Position numbers and translations under genes: made by a program
Source of the DNA: Christensenellaceae bacterium OttesenSCG-928-K19
Lineage (GTDB): Bacteria; Bacillota; Clostridia; Christensenellales; Christensenellaceae
NCBI GenBank assembly: GCA_030266015.1
Contig: JAJDHD010000020.1
Location: forward strand, 1-41,216
Direction: 5' to 3'
Length of the DNA: 41,216 nt
The notes under the pieces: generated by a model
Databases searched by the model: none
What the model was told of the DNA's origin: nothing
What the model saw: only the letters and a program-made list of their open reading frames with translations
Shown: positions 8,646-17,970 of the stretch, piece by piece
How the letters are laid out: each line of letters opens with the position of its first letter
Numbering within the stretch: the stretch's first letter is position 1

Positions 8646-9953
8646 ATGTTAAGTAGATTGCAGGAACTCAAGCCAGACATGCTGAAATGCAACCGGTGCA
8701 ATTTCTGTAAAATGGCGCCCTTCCCAACGATTACCGACGCAAAATATGAGGATATTTGCCCCATATTCAAGCATTTCCGGATGCATGGTTACACCGCGTC
8801 GGGCCAGTCATATGCCAGCCTTGCCATACTGGACGGCAGGATAGAGCCGGATCAGGAGTTTGCGGACGATCTTGCGGCTTGCACGGCTTGCGGCGCGTGC
8901 GCTACCATGTGTATGCATCACACCGAGGCGGACAGGCTGGAAATCAACATGGTGCTTCGCGAGCATCTGGTAGACGAAGGGTTTGCCCCGGGTGTACACA
9001 AAAAAGCCATGGCGAACCTGGAAGAGCATGACAATATTTATGGCGACAAGCTGAAAAACAGTCCCGGCGCATGGGCACAGGGGCTAAACCTGAAAAAACT
9101 GCCCGCGGAAAAAGCGGAAGTACTGTTGTTTGCAGGCTGCTCCACCCGCCACAACGCAAGCTATGCGGCAAGCGCACGCAAGCTGGCAGAGCTGCTTCTT
9201 GCAGCAGGTGTGGATGTGGGGATTTTGGGCGATGACGAGCCATGCTGCGGTTTGCCCGCGTATTGGCGTGGTTTCCGTGATCTTTTTGTGGATAAAGCAA
9301 CCGGCGTCAAAAAAACATTTGACGATCTCGGCGTTAAAAAAATAGTGGTATTGGGTGGCTCATGCTATGGAGCAATCAAAGCCAGGTATCACGAATATGC
9401 TGAAATGCCGCAGGCAGAACTGCTGCACGCAACCGAATGCCTTGCCCAGTTGATTGAGGAGGGCAAGCTGAAGCTGCCCAACGCTGTAAACAAAGTTGTT
9501 ACGTATCACGATCCCTGCTACCTTGGCCGTCGAAGCGAGTTGAAGGAGAAATGGGTTGGCGAACGCAAAACGGCGTTTGGGCAAATGGAATATTTCGATC
9601 CGCCGCGCAAACTGAATTATGGTACAACCGGCGTGTTTGACCCGCCTCGGACTATATTAAAGGCCATTCCCGGCCTTGAGTTTAAAGAGATGCACAGAAT
9701 CAGGGAATACTCCTGGTGCTGCGGCGGTGGCGGTGGCACGCGCGAGGCTGCCCCCGAGGTGGAAAAGACAACCGCGCTGGATCGCCTGGATGAAGCGCGC
9801 GACGTAGCTGCGGAATGCATCGTTACCGCGTGCCCGTATTGCGAGCAGACATTCAGTACCGCCAAGCAGAAATCAGAGCGGGAGGATATCCGGCAACTGG
9901 AAGTCCTCGATATCGTAGACCTGGCATACGAAGCAGCCGGGCTGAAAGCGTAA
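8646..9953 (+). CDS. (Fe-S)-binding protein, HdrD/GlcF-like with two CCG domains
   Basis: Electron-transfer subunit of the kind that serves glycolate or lactate oxidases and heterodisulfide reductases. Two [4Fe-4S] motifs lie at the N-terminus: Cys15, 18, 21 with Cys38, and Cys79, 82, 85, 89. They are followed by two cysteine-rich CCG domains, with DDEPCCGLPAY and YHDPCYLGR in the first half and YSWCCGGGGG and TACPYCEQTF in the last. The length of 435 residues fits the family. The ribosome site is AAGGAGG at the end of a long structured leader. The next gene starts 16 bases after the stop, and two flavoproteins follow, so this protein probably takes electrons from them. The electron acceptor and the substrate cannot be read from sequence. 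Confidence 0.85.
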   Translation: MLSRLQELKPDMLKCNRCNFCKMAPFPTITDAKYEDICPIFKHFRMHGYTASGQSYASLAILDGRIEPDQEFADDLAACTACGACATMCMHHTEADRLEINMVLREHLVDEGFAPGVHKKAMANLEEHDNIYGDKLKNSPGAWAQGLNLKKLPAEKAEVLLFAGCSTRHNASYAASARKLAELLLAAGVDVGILGDDEPCCGLPAYWRGFRDLFVDKATGVKKTFDDLGVKKIVVLGGSCYGAIKARYHEYAEMPQAELLHATECLAQLIEEGKLKLPNAVNKVVTYHDPCYLGRRSELKEKWVGERKTAFGQMEYFDPPRKLNYGTTGVFDPPRTILKAIPGLEFKEMHRIREYSWCCGGGGGTREAAPEVEKTTALDRLDEARDVAAECIVTACPYCEQTFSTAKQKSEREDIRQLEVLDIVDLAYEAAGLKA

Positions 9954-9969
9954 GAAGGGAGAGGCCGAT

Positions 9970-11424
9970 ATGAATTTGGATATACTAAAACAGATATTGC
10001 CGGAAAGCGCTGTCAGCACAGACGCGGCGCAATTGCAAAGCTACAAGGTCAGCGACCCGCTTGCGGAAGGCTGCGTGCTGCCCACTGCCATCGTAAAACC
10101 CAAAGACTTTGACGAAGTACAAAAAGTAGTGCAGGCTGCCAACAAGGAAGGCATCAAAATCGTGCCCGTTTCCTCGGGCGCGCCGCATATCAAGGAAGGC
10201 ATAGGCTGCCGGGAAGAGCATATAGTGATGGATCTCTCCGGCTGGAAGGAAATCAGCGGGATGAGCCGCCGTAACCTTGTCTGCATGATAGAACCGGGCG
10301 TTACATATGAAGAACTGTTGCCCGCCATCGACAAGGAGGGTATGCAAATACCCATGCCCATTGCTCCCCGTTCGGGCAAAAGCGTGCTGGCGGCCTCGCT
10401 GGACAGAGAGCCTTGCACCTGGCCAAACAAAGAATGGAATGCACAAGATCCCATTTGCAGCCTTGAGTTCGCATTTGGATCGGGCGAAAAGTTCCGTACT
10501 GGCTCTGCCGCCGCTCCGGGTACTATTGAAGAACAGCGCGCGCTGGGCATCTCCCACAAAGGACCGAACGGTCCTGGCGCCACAGGCTTCCAGCGCCTGA
10601 TTATGGGCTCGCAGGGCTCCATGGGCGTGGTAACCTGGGCGACGATAAAGCTGGAAGTAAAGCCAGCTATCACCAAAACTTATCTGGTGGAGTCGGATAA
10701 TTTACAGGCAATGGAGCAGTTTATCTATGACGTCAACCATCCCCGTTGGGGAGAGCGGCAGTTTATGATGAACAATGTCGCGCTCGCCATGCTGCTCACT
10801 TACAAAAAACCAAGTGAGTTGGAGGCTGTGCGTAATAAGTTTAAAGATTACGTCTGCTTTCAGGAGATCGCTGGATTCAGCGTGCTTCCCGAAGAAAAGC
10901 TGCGTTATCAAGACAGGGGCATTACTAATATTGCCGTGGGCCATGGCCTTGCGATGCAGCAGGAAATTGGCGGCATCGCTGCAGATGAAGTGCTTACCGC
11001 GGCCGTTACCCCCTGCGGTGAACAGGATTGGCGCAAAGCCTTTAAGGGAGAATGCCTGTCCCTGCTGATGCAGACCACACTGGACCGTGCTGGGGAATAT
11101 ATTGCCACGGTTAAAACGGTTGCTGGGATGGAAGGTATAGACGCAAATGAACTCGGCATTTATGTCCAGCCCATGGTGCAAAATTCCTCGGTTGGCATTG
11201 AGTTTATGCTGCCTTATGACAAGAAGGACCTGCAGCAAATCAAGTCTTTTGAAGAAAAGGCGACACAGGCGCTCAATGCACAGCACGCTTTCTTTGGCAG
11301 GCCTTACGGTACATCCGCCAAAATCGTATGGGACAACGACCCCGTGAGCACAAAGCTGTTAAAAACAATGAAGCAGTTGATGGATCCCAACCGCGTGCTC
11401 AACCCGGGCAAATTTGGCCTGTAA
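9970..11424 (+). CDS. FAD-binding oxidoreductase, VAO/PCMH family (first of two)
   Basis: Flavoprotein of the vanillyl-alcohol-oxidase/glycolate-oxidase superfamily. The PCMH-type FAD domain begins with VLPTAIVKPKDFDEVQKVV, and VPVSSGAPHIKEG sits where the family has its pyrophosphate loop. The region around residues 190-230 (HKGPNGPGATGFQRLIMGSQGSMGVVTWATIKL) holds the late FAD-contact segment. The substrate domain fills the rest, ending in the family signature MDPNRVLNPGKFGL. At 484 residues it is full length. The ribosome site is AGAAGGGAGAGG. Its neighbours are the iron-sulfur protein before and a paralogous flavoprotein 18 bases after, so the two flavoproteins may form a hetero-oligomer. 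The substrate is likely a hydroxy-acid or phenolic alcohol by family, unproven. Confidence 0.85.
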   Translation: MNLDILKQILPESAVSTDAAQLQSYKVSDPLAEGCVLPTAIVKPKDFDEVQKVVQAANKEGIKIVPVSSGAPHIKEGIGCREEHIVMDLSGWKEISGMSRRNLVCMIEPGVTYEELLPAIDKEGMQIPMPIAPRSGKSVLAASLDREPCTWPNKEWNAQDPICSLEFAFGSGEKFRTGSAAAPGTIEEQRALGISHKGPNGPGATGFQRLIMGSQGSMGVVTWATIKLEVKPAITKTYLVESDNLQAMEQFIYDVNHPRWGERQFMMNNVALAMLLTYKKPSELEAVRNKFKDYVCFQEIAGFSVLPEEKLRYQDRGITNIAVGHGLAMQQEIGGIAADEVLTAAVTPCGEQDWRKAFKGECLSLLMQTTLDRAGEYIATVKTVAGMEGIDANELGIYVQPMVQNSSVGIEFMLPYDKKDLQQIKSFEEKATQALNAQHAFFGRPYGTSAKIVWDNDPVSTKLLKTMKQLMDPNRVLNPGKFGL

Positions 11425-11442
11425 GATGGGAAGGAGAAGAAA

Positions 11443-13176
11443 ATGTATAACCTGACAGAAGAACAAAAAAAGAAACTGACCGACATTGTCGGTGAAGAAA
11501 ACATAGCAACACAACCATGGCTGCGGGATACTTATGGCATTTGGTTTGCCTCCCCTTCCACAGAGGACGGCAATATTGAATGGGCCGCGCGCCCTGCCGC
11601 CATCATCACACCAGAGACAACCGAGCAGGTGCAGGCCATCACGCAATATTGCAACGAGACCGACCTGATGGTTCACCCCACCTCCACGGGGCAAATCGTT
11701 GCCGGTGCGGCGACAGCAGAAAAAACACTGCTGCTTGACCTGTGCAAAATGAATACAATTGTAGAACTTGACGCCGATAATATGACCGCAGTGGTAGAGC
11801 CCTTTGTGCGCTCGCTCGACTTACAGCTGCAAGCATGGCCCAAGCAGTGTAACCCTTATGTTATTTCTGTGGGCGCGGTCGGCTCCACCCTGGCGGCGGC
11901 CACCTCGCATACAGGCTATGGGCAATACGGCCCCTCCTGCGGCTATGGCCCACGCACAATACTGGGGCTTGAGTGGGTTATGCCAGACGGTGATGTGATA
12001 CAAATTGGCAGCGCCGGACAAAAAGCCGGTTGGTTTACAACAGCAGGCCCCGGGCCTGACCTGCTGGGCGTTATGCGTGGATTTAACGGCGCAATGGGCG
12101 GCCTGGGCACTTATACAAAAGCAGCGATCAAAATGGGCCCATGGTATGGCCCAAAGGAAATCGGCGACGAAAATTTATCGTTTGAATGCAAAATGCCCCG
12201 ATTTGTCATGCATGGGAAATTACCGGAAAACGTCGCGTTCCGCGCTGTAAGCTTTCCCACTATGGAAGCCTTTACAGAAGCGCATTACCGCGTCAACGAG
12301 GAATACATCCCTTATGCGGAAAAGCGCGTACCGGCCTTTTTGCAGTCGCTTGCCGGCTCTTCTAACAGCTATGAACATGTGAAGGTTTGGGAATCGGGTT
12401 ACCTGCAAAAAATCAACCGTTACATGATGTCCGTCATGATCATTGGCGCCAACAAAGAGGAATGCGAATGGAAAGAAAAAGCCTTTGATATTATCGTTGC
12501 GGAAGAGGGTGGCATCCGCATGCCCAAAGTGATCCGCGCACATCCGGACATTTATGACGATATCGTAAAGCTGTTCCACGATACGCCAAACAAAGAAGAC
12601 TATAAAAAACTCCAGCAAGACATCCAAGCAAGAATCGACGCTATTCCATATGATGAAATGTCGCATATGGCGGCTTCTGCCAGTATTTCCGGTACCATGC
12701 GGAATGTGGACATCGGCATGGCGCGGCCGGGGGCACTTTTCACCCTTGGCGGAAATCTTGATACATGGGATGCGGGCCTTGCCATGAACCGGTCTACCGT
12801 TGAGCAGAAAACGCCTCTTGTGCGGGCGGGCGGTATTCTGGACGATGATATTGACACAGGCTGCGGTAATCCATATGAAGGCGGCCATCTGGGATATACG
12901 GAGAATATTTTCTTCATTAACAGGAACGATGCCTCAGGCAGCGGCGCGCGCGCGCTTGCCCAGGCAACGGGCAAAAATGCCACAAACGAGATCAAGGAAG
13001 GCTTTAGCTCCTTTACCATCTCGTTCGGTATGAACAACGAGCGGTTTGGACCGCTTGAATATGATTATCATATATGGACCAAACGAATCAAAAAGTTGCT
13101 TGATCCTAATGATTCTTGCGACAGCACCACGTATTCCGGCTTACCCAATCACAAGGAGGTAAAAATGAATGGCTAA
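11443..13176 (+). CDS. FAD-binding oxidoreductase, VAO/PCMH family (second of two)
   Basis: A second, larger and quite different PCMH flavoprotein of 577 residues. The FAD domain runs from ARPAAIITPETTEQVQAI through PTSTGQIVAGAATAEKTLL, SVGAVGSTLAAATSHTGYG and LEWVMPDGDVIQIGS. The RGFNGAMGGLGTYTKAAIKM segment corresponds to the conserved glycine-rich FAD contact. The C-terminal end (KKLLDPNDSCDSTTYSG) corresponds to the usual DPNxxxNPG close of the family but is altered. The ribosome site is GGGAAGGAGAAGAAA. The stop overlaps the start of the next gene by 8 bases, which indicates translational coupling. Two non-identical PCMH subunits plus an HdrD-like protein resemble multi-subunit glycolate-oxidase-type enzymes; the substrate is unknown. 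Confidence 0.85.
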   Translation: MYNLTEEQKKKLTDIVGEENIATQPWLRDTYGIWFASPSTEDGNIEWAARPAAIITPETTEQVQAITQYCNETDLMVHPTSTGQIVAGAATAEKTLLLDLCKMNTIVELDADNMTAVVEPFVRSLDLQLQAWPKQCNPYVISVGAVGSTLAAATSHTGYGQYGPSCGYGPRTILGLEWVMPDGDVIQIGSAGQKAGWFTTAGPGPDLLGVMRGFNGAMGGLGTYTKAAIKMGPWYGPKEIGDENLSFECKMPRFVMHGKLPENVAFRAVSFPTMEAFTEAHYRVNEEYIPYAEKRVPAFLQSLAGSSNSYEHVKVWESGYLQKINRYMMSVMIIGANKEECEWKEKAFDIIVAEEGGIRMPKVIRAHPDIYDDIVKLFHDTPNKEDYKKLQQDIQARIDAIPYDEMSHMAASASISGTMRNVDIGMARPGALFTLGGNLDTWDAGLAMNRSTVEQKTPLVRAGGILDDDIDTGCGNPYEGGHLGYTENIFFINRNDASGSGARALAQATGKNATNEIKEGFSSFTISFGMNNERFGPLEYDYHIWTKRIKKLLDPNDSCDSTTYSGLPNHKEVKMNG

Positions 13177-14548
13177 GACAATTATTGTAGGAAGTGGGCC
13201 GTCAGGCCTGATCGCCGCGCACACACTGGCAAGGGAAGGATATGAGGATTTTCTCATTCTGGAAAAGCTTGACAGGATAGGCGGCAGGATCGAATCGTAT
13301 GAAACGCCACAGGGCAAATTCATCGATGTAGCCGCACAGCTTGTGCACCCCGGTTACAAGATGGCCAAAACCATCATCGAAGAGTTGGGGCTTTCCGACC
13401 AGCTTGTTCAAAGCTCCATGATGAAACAGCGGTTCTATGATGAGAGCCAGGACACAATGGTATATAACAACCCGCCCGAGGACAACCCGGAAGCCATCGA
13501 ACAGCAGAAAAAATGGATGGACGCCATGGGTGGCGAAAACTTCAAAGCATTTGTGGACTGGTGCCGCGACCGCTGTGCGGACGGCAAAATGTATGAGGGC
13601 GAAGTCACCTGGGGGCTTGATGTGGATGAGGATGAGTTTGCGGCATATGTAGAAAAACGCTTTGGCAAAGAAGTGCTGGAACGCTTTGTGCAACCCATCA
13701 TCAGCGCTGTGGCGCTAACCTTCCCCGAGCGCATCTCCACGCTGTACGGCCTGCAAATCGCATGGACAGTACTGGTGGGCAACGTCGCCGTCATGAATTC
13801 CGGCCTGGAGGCTGTTATCCAAAAACTGAAAGAAGAGTTTGGCGAGGACAGGTACAAGGTAAACAGCGAAGTGACTGAAATCGTTGTGGAAAATGGCGTA
13901 ACCAAGGGCGTAAGAACAATAAACGGTGATTTTTACGAGTGCGAGAACGTGATTTGTGCGGTGGAAGCACCCACAGCCATCAAAATCATACCCGCCATGC
14001 CTAAGGAAATGAAGGATGCAGTCGCAACTGTAAAATATTCCAAAGTTATGACAGTGCTCACCTTTACCGACAAAATGCCCATAGATTTCAATGTGTTTGG
14101 CACGGGCTGCATGTTCAATAGAAGGACACGCGAAAAATATGACCTGCCATTTGGCGTGGTTGGCTTTAAATCGGCACGCGCTCCCAAGGCGGTTCCCCCT
14201 GGTAAAGAGTGCACCAGCTTGTTCATCTTTGACAAGACCGCAGACGAAATGTGGGATTGGCCGGATGAAAAGATTGAAGAGAAAGTGCTTAGCAGCCTGC
14301 GCAAAATGTTTGATTTCTACCCCAAAGAGATTGACGGGTATTACATTGCACGTTATCCGTTTGGCAACAACATCATGCCTCCCGGCTCTGCAACAGCAAT
14401 GAACGAATTGCGCCTGAACCACTACCAGGATATCAAAAACCTATATCTTGCGGGTGATTACCTGTTCACATCCTCGTATGAATCAGGCTTCTACACAGGC
14501 AGGCGTGTGGCATATGCGATGCTGGAGAAAAAGGATCAACTGGTTTAA
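13169..14548 (+). CDS. NAD(P)/FAD-dependent oxidoreductase, amine-oxidase fold (copy 1)
   Basis: Flavoprotein of the monoamine-oxidase/protoporphyrinogen-oxidase/phytoene-desaturase superfamily. The N-terminal dinucleotide site is VGSGPSGLIAAHTL (Gly8, Gly10, Gly13) with the acidic end at LILEK and the GGRIES motif. The C-terminal FAD contact is LYLAGDYLFTSSYESGFYTG, then RRVAYAMLEK. Complete at 459 residues. The start at 13169 follows AAGGAGGT at 13153-13160 and overlaps the previous stop; the in-frame ATG of the upstream gene at 13165 is not its start. A closely related copy lies on the other strand at 18034-19395. The substrate is unknown. The linkage to PCMH flavoproteins suggests a later oxidation step of the same compound, but the family also includes tetrapyrrole and amine oxidases. 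Confidence 0.85.
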   Translation: MAKTIIVGSGPSGLIAAHTLAREGYEDFLILEKLDRIGGRIESYETPQGKFIDVAAQLVHPGYKMAKTIIEELGLSDQLVQSSMMKQRFYDESQDTMVYNNPPEDNPEAIEQQKKWMDAMGGENFKAFVDWCRDRCADGKMYEGEVTWGLDVDEDEFAAYVEKRFGKEVLERFVQPIISAVALTFPERISTLYGLQIAWTVLVGNVAVMNSGLEAVIQKLKEEFGEDRYKVNSEVTEIVVENGVTKGVRTINGDFYECENVICAVEAPTAIKIIPAMPKEMKDAVATVKYSKVMTVLTFTDKMPIDFNVFGTGCMFNRRTREKYDLPFGVVGFKSARAPKAVPPGKECTSLFIFDKTADEMWDWPDEKIEEKVLSSLRKMFDFYPKEIDGYYIARYPFGNNIMPPGSATAMNELRLNHYQDIKNLYLAGDYLFTSSYESGFYTGRRVAYAMLEKKDQLV

Positions 14549-14580
14549 TAAGCATCACACCAACAAATACAACCACAAAA

Positions 14581-14605
14581 AGCGAGGCGCAGGCCTCGCT
14601 TTTTT
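14581..14605 (+). terminator. Terminator of the plus-strand oxidoreductase operon
   Basis: AGCGAGGC, a four-base loop and GCCTCGCT (14581-14600), followed at once by five T. Confidence 0.92.
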
Positions 14606-14636
14606 GCTGCCTCTTTTTCAGCAAGACAACGCAAAA

Positions 14637-14659
14637 GGCGGCAGTACAAGCCTGCCGCC
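14637..14659 (-). terminator. Terminator of the uroD-family gene
   Basis: On the minus strand GGCGGCAG and CTGCCGCC form an 8-bp stem followed by TTTTGCG. It lies about 35 bases after the stop of the gene ending at 14693, so convergent transcripts are each closed by their own hairpin. Confidence 0.8.
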
Positions 14660-14692
14660 CCTGCTGGTATTATTCTATGGTTGTTTTCTGTT

Positions 14693-15934
14693 TTAGTATT
14701 GTCCGTATTTCCATGTTGCATCACGCCACGCCAGCACATTTTCGCGCTTTGCGTTGTCCAGAGTGATGCTGCAGTTCATGATAAATCCGCCGCCATCCGC
14801 CGCCTCATCAATCAGCTTCTTGGTCGCGTCTTCCACCTCCTGCGTGGTGCCGGAAATCAGGAGAGAGTTTGGCAGGTTTCCATAAATACACGCAACCTTG
14901 CCCACCTTCTCCTTCGCCTGCTTCATGTCTACCTTTTCAAACAAATATTCCACTTTGCCCTTGGGAACGTCTGCCAGATAATCGAGACGGCTGAAGTAAT
15001 TTCCTTCGCAGAATACCAGCGGCACAACACCCTCTTCAATAAGCGCAAGCATCAGCGCCTTCAGGCCCGGCCAGTAGAATCTGCCATAATCCTCATCGCT
15101 CATGAATTCATCCACACCGGCATGCAACGGGATAAAGCATTTCGTTGCTTTCAGCATACGCGCAAGGCCTCTCGCCTGCTTAAGAGCAACCGTAGTCATG
15201 TAATCCAGCGCTTCAAGCAGTTGCTCCGGGCGCTCTTTCATGTCAATTACAGTGTTCATCAGGCCACGCACATCATCAGAGAACATATCATACGGCGCGG
15301 ACGCACCCATATTGATATAGTGGGGCGTGCCCTGCTCCACGATAGATTGAATCACCTGCGCGTGACGAGCGCGGAACTGAATCGCATCATCACCCGCTGC
15401 CATTGCTGTTAAAAGCGCCTGCTTTACCTCCGGGTCAGCAAAAGCCGCAATACTTGCTGTCGATCCGCCCTCCGTCGGGTTTTCAAAATTAAGCTTGGAA
15501 AGCGCAGCCAAAGCTTTATAACGTTTTGGCAGAATCCGCGTCAACTGAAAATGCGCAGGATCCAACAAAAACTCGTCATACTGGTCGTCTTCCAGATATA
15601 CCGTATCCAAAAGCTGGAAACTCACATCCTTAGGAATGCCAAACTCCGGCCCCGGCCATCTCATGTGGGTAGCCTGCAACCGCTCATTGTATTGAATGGA
15701 CGGCAGCGGCGGACGCATTGCCGCATCCGGCTGTACTTCATCCAAATACTCCTTCATTGCGGGAATGACGCACCGTGGATCCACCATTACATCATAGGGC
15801 ATTACCCCATATTCCAATACGGGATAAATGCCTGTAAATGGTGCAAAAGGCACGCGATCCGGTTTTTCCAGTCGGCTGGCCTTGGCAATTCTCTCTGATC
15901 TCTCTTGAAATAACTTTTGTTTTTCTTCAGTCAT
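14693..15934 (-). CDS. Uroporphyrinogen decarboxylase family protein (methyltransferase-like)
   Basis: TIM-barrel protein of the UroD/MtaA/CmuA superfamily, 413 residues. The family includes heme-pathway decarboxylases and zinc enzymes that move methyl groups to or from corrinoid proteins or coenzyme M. Visible landmarks are KPDRVPFAPFTGIYPV near the start, PLHAGVDEFMSDEDYGRFYWPGL, LVFCEGNY and the C-terminal CIYGNLPNSLLISGTT. The HxC zinc motif of methylcobamide:CoM methyltransferases is not intact (HAG instead of HxC), though Cys residues occur in FCEG and MNCS. True heme UroD is unlikely because no heme genes are near. The ribosome site is GAGGAG before ATG. It sits between the flavoprotein operon and the MFS carrier, so a role in the same pathway (for example demethylation) is plausible but inferred. 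Confidence 0.75.
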   Translation of the reverse strand: MTEEKQKLFQERSERIAKASRLEKPDRVPFAPFTGIYPVLEYGVMPYDVMVDPRCVIPAMKEYLDEVQPDAAMRPPLPSIQYNERLQATHMRWPGPEFGIPKDVSFQLLDTVYLEDDQYDEFLLDPAHFQLTRILPKRYKALAALSKLNFENPTEGGSTASIAAFADPEVKQALLTAMAAGDDAIQFRARHAQVIQSIVEQGTPHYINMGASAPYDMFSDDVRGLMNTVIDMKERPEQLLEALDYMTTVALKQARGLARMLKATKCFIPLHAGVDEFMSDEDYGRFYWPGLKALMLALIEEGVVPLVFCEGNYFSRLDYLADVPKGKVEYLFEKVDMKQAKEKVGKVACIYGNLPNSLLISGTTQEVEDATKKLIDEAADGGGFIMNCSITLDNAKRENVLAWRDATWKYGQY

Positions 15935-16047
15935 GGGCTTTCTCTCCTCAATATATTTTGAGTGCTGTTAAAACACTTTTTGGGTGCAGGACTGCAGTTG
16001 ACAAATCATTCTCATCCTCCGCATTCCGCGTTGTCATATTTTATTTA

Positions 16048-16116
16048 CACATGGGAGGGCAATCCTCCGCCCCGGGCTTCAGCCCTATAAAATCCTCCGG
16101 CCACCTCTGCCATGTG
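16048..16116 (-). other. Multi-stem inverted-repeat structure upstream of the uroD-family gene
   Basis: Outer arms CACATGG (16048-16054) and CCATGTG (16110-16116) enclose two hairpins, GGAGG-GCAAT-CCTCC (16054-16068) and GGGC-TTCA-GCCC (16074-16085). On the minus strand it would lie about 110 bases upstream of the gene starting at 15934. I match it to no known riboswitch; a repetitive palindromic element is an alternative. The remainder of 15935-16300 shows no gene. Confidence 0.4.
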
Positions 16117-16300
16117 TGCCTTTTAGGTATATCTGTTGCTTGCAGCAAGTTGCTGATTTCTGGAAAACCGGAAGACCAGGCGGCTTCTCCCTCTTTCCAA
16201 TATTCCTATCTTGTAAAAACAAATTACGCTGTGCGCAATGGGCAAGCAGATCACTTGCTATATGAAAACAGAGCTTCCAAAACACGTCTTATTTTGAACA

Positions 16301-16337
16301 AACAGGCCCTGTTCTTGGGGTAAGGACCGGGCCTGTT
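16301..16337 (-). terminator. Terminator of the MFS transporter gene
   Basis: AACAGGCCC (16301-16309) and GGGCCTGTT (16329-16337) form a 9-bp stem. On the minus strand TTTGTTCAAAAT follows, and on the plus strand TGTTTTCGTTC follows, so it can work in both directions. Confidence 0.7.
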
Positions 16338-16416
16338 TGTTTTCGTTCTTCCACAAACCCATTATAGATTTGCTTCATATAGTGTTACAACCGAGGATCG
16401 GTTAAACCAATTCTTT

Positions 16417-17760
16417 TTATTCTGCAACAGCTTCGCCAGCCCTCTTCGCAGCATCACGCTCGAAGTCTTCCTCTGTACGACCAATGGGCTGAATCTTGTT
16501 AACTGCCACAAGGATCAGGCCTACCACCATGATAACGATCAGCGCGATATTGGAATACAGATAGCTGCCTGTCGCTGCCACAATGGGAGCAACCATCATG
16601 TAGCCTAATGTACGAACCGCTACAGAGATGGGGCTGATAACTGTGAATGCTTTGGCAAAGTCAAACCGACCAAAGATAGCGATTGATGTAGACGCTGTCA
16701 GGTTGTTTACACCACCTGATACCACAATGATAATACCGGAGCCAATCCACATTGCCGTCATATTCCCCATGAAGCATGTCAGGATCAGTGCGATGAAATA
16801 CAGCGCATAGCACATAAAGGTCGCCTTCTTTGTGCCAAACCTTTGATCCACAAAGCCCGTAACCAGAGAGAAGAACAGGTTTCCAACGCCGCAGGCCGAG
16901 ATAAAGCCTACCACAACCATAACGTCAACGCCAACCGCAGCAAACCTTGCAACGATGGTTGTCATAAAGCCAACCGGCACCAGCAGCAGCACGGCGCAGC
17001 CAATAGCGGTAAACCACATTTGCGGTGTGCGCAGCAGCCTGCCCAGTGTGAACGGACTGGTCTTTTTATATTCTTGTGAAAGTGCGAGTATTGCTTTTGC
17101 CTGCTCGGGTGTCATGTTTTTGTCGTTGTCCGGATAAGCACCCCATTCCTCCGGGCGGTTTTTCACGATCAGCGTCAGTATCCACAATACTACAAGAAGG
17201 ATACCAGCCACGATGAAGAACATATTGAAGCCAACGCTTCCGATCAACGCAAGCTGCATGGGTATGAACATGATGGGCGACAATGAAGCACCAATCGTTA
17301 CCCAGCCCATTGCATTACCTTTTTTAAGCGGGAACCAGTTTGCCACCAAGTTGGAAAGACCAATACTCATTGCGCCGTTCAGGCAGAAGTATACGCCAAA
17401 CAGGGCGAACATATAGGCAGGTACCGTTGTCATCTGTCCCCAGATCATAATGAACGCAGCATACAGGATCAAGGAAATATTCAGAACCTTTTTTCCGCCG
17501 ATCTTGATAGAGAGCAAGCCCCACAGGAATGTGCCGATAATGCCGACCCAGCCTGCATACGAGTTAAACATTTGCAGTGTAGCAACTTCTTCACCCAAGA
17601 TTTCCGAGAAATATCCCAGATTGGTGTTCATACCTTCGGATTGGAAACCCAAGCCAAAGAACATGATAAACATGAGTATAAGGATAATAAACCAGCCCTT
17701 GCCACCAAAATCAGGAATTATACTCTTTTTTCTTTTTTCTAATTGTTGTTGATTGTCCAT
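16417..17760 (-). CDS. MFS transporter, OFA-like (organic anion carrier)
   Basis: Twelve-helix secondary carrier of the major facilitator superfamily, 447 residues. The N-terminus is short and charged (KRKKSIIPDFGGKGW), then membrane spans alternate through the protein. The central loop after helix 6 (NRPEEWGAYPDNDKNMTPEQ) is the cytosolic linker between the two six-helix halves, and the tail is charged (RTEEDFERDAAKRAGEAVAE). The style, with a YFSEILGEEVATLQMFNSYAG segment after helix 1, resembles the oxalate/formate antiporter-like group. I take ATG 17760 as the start because AAAGGGG lies six bases before it; an ATG five codons earlier has no ribosome site. Its position beside two redox enzymes suggests it imports their substrate, probably a carboxylate. 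Confidence 0.85.
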   Translation of the reverse strand: MDNQQQLEKRKKSIIPDFGGKGWFIILILMFIMFFGLGFQSEGMNTNLGYFSEILGEEVATLQMFNSYAGWVGIIGTFLWGLLSIKIGGKKVLNISLILYAAFIMIWGQMTTVPAYMFALFGVYFCLNGAMSIGLSNLVANWFPLKKGNAMGWVTIGASLSPIMFIPMQLALIGSVGFNMFFIVAGILLVVLWILTLIVKNRPEEWGAYPDNDKNMTPEQAKAILALSQEYKKTSPFTLGRLLRTPQMWFTAIGCAVLLLVPVGFMTTIVARFAAVGVDVMVVVGFISACGVGNLFFSLVTGFVDQRFGTKKATFMCYALYFIALILTCFMGNMTAMWIGSGIIIVVSGGVNNLTASTSIAIFGRFDFAKAFTVISPISVAVRTLGYMMVAPIVAATGSYLYSNIALIVIMVVGLILVAVNKIQPIGRTEEDFERDAAKRAGEAVAE

Positions 17761-17779
17761 TTTTTCCCCTTTCATAACT

Positions 17780-17843
17780 GGATAGTCTTAAGATTTTTTA
17801 ATAGAATATACGTAAAGATTGCATTTTTACGTGCAGACTATCC
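17780..17843 (-). promoter_or_regulatory. Nested hairpin in the leader of the MFS gene
   Basis: Outer arms GGATAGTCT (17780-17788) and AGACTATCC (17835-17843) enclose ACGTAAA (17810-17816) and TTTACGT (17826-17832). The structure ends about 20 bases before the start codon, so it could affect ribosome access or be an operator. No known family is recognised. Confidence 0.4.
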
Positions 17844-17970
17844 GAATCCAAAATCCATTGCTCTTGCCATATTCCGATCCTCCTCTTCTTTATCGCTTTG
17901 CGAGGCCTGTTTCGCGCTTCGCAAAATAAAGTCTCCGTTAGGGCACCACCCCGCCTGTTGCCTAATTGCC

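Noticed and set aside
14681-15412. A 243-codon plus frame opposite the uroD-family gene
   Set aside because: Antisense to a well-supported gene and overlapping its terminator region.
15838-16323. A 161-codon plus frame across the intergenic region after 15934
   Set aside because: Starts inside the uroD-family gene on the other strand, runs through hairpins and a terminator, and looks like no protein.
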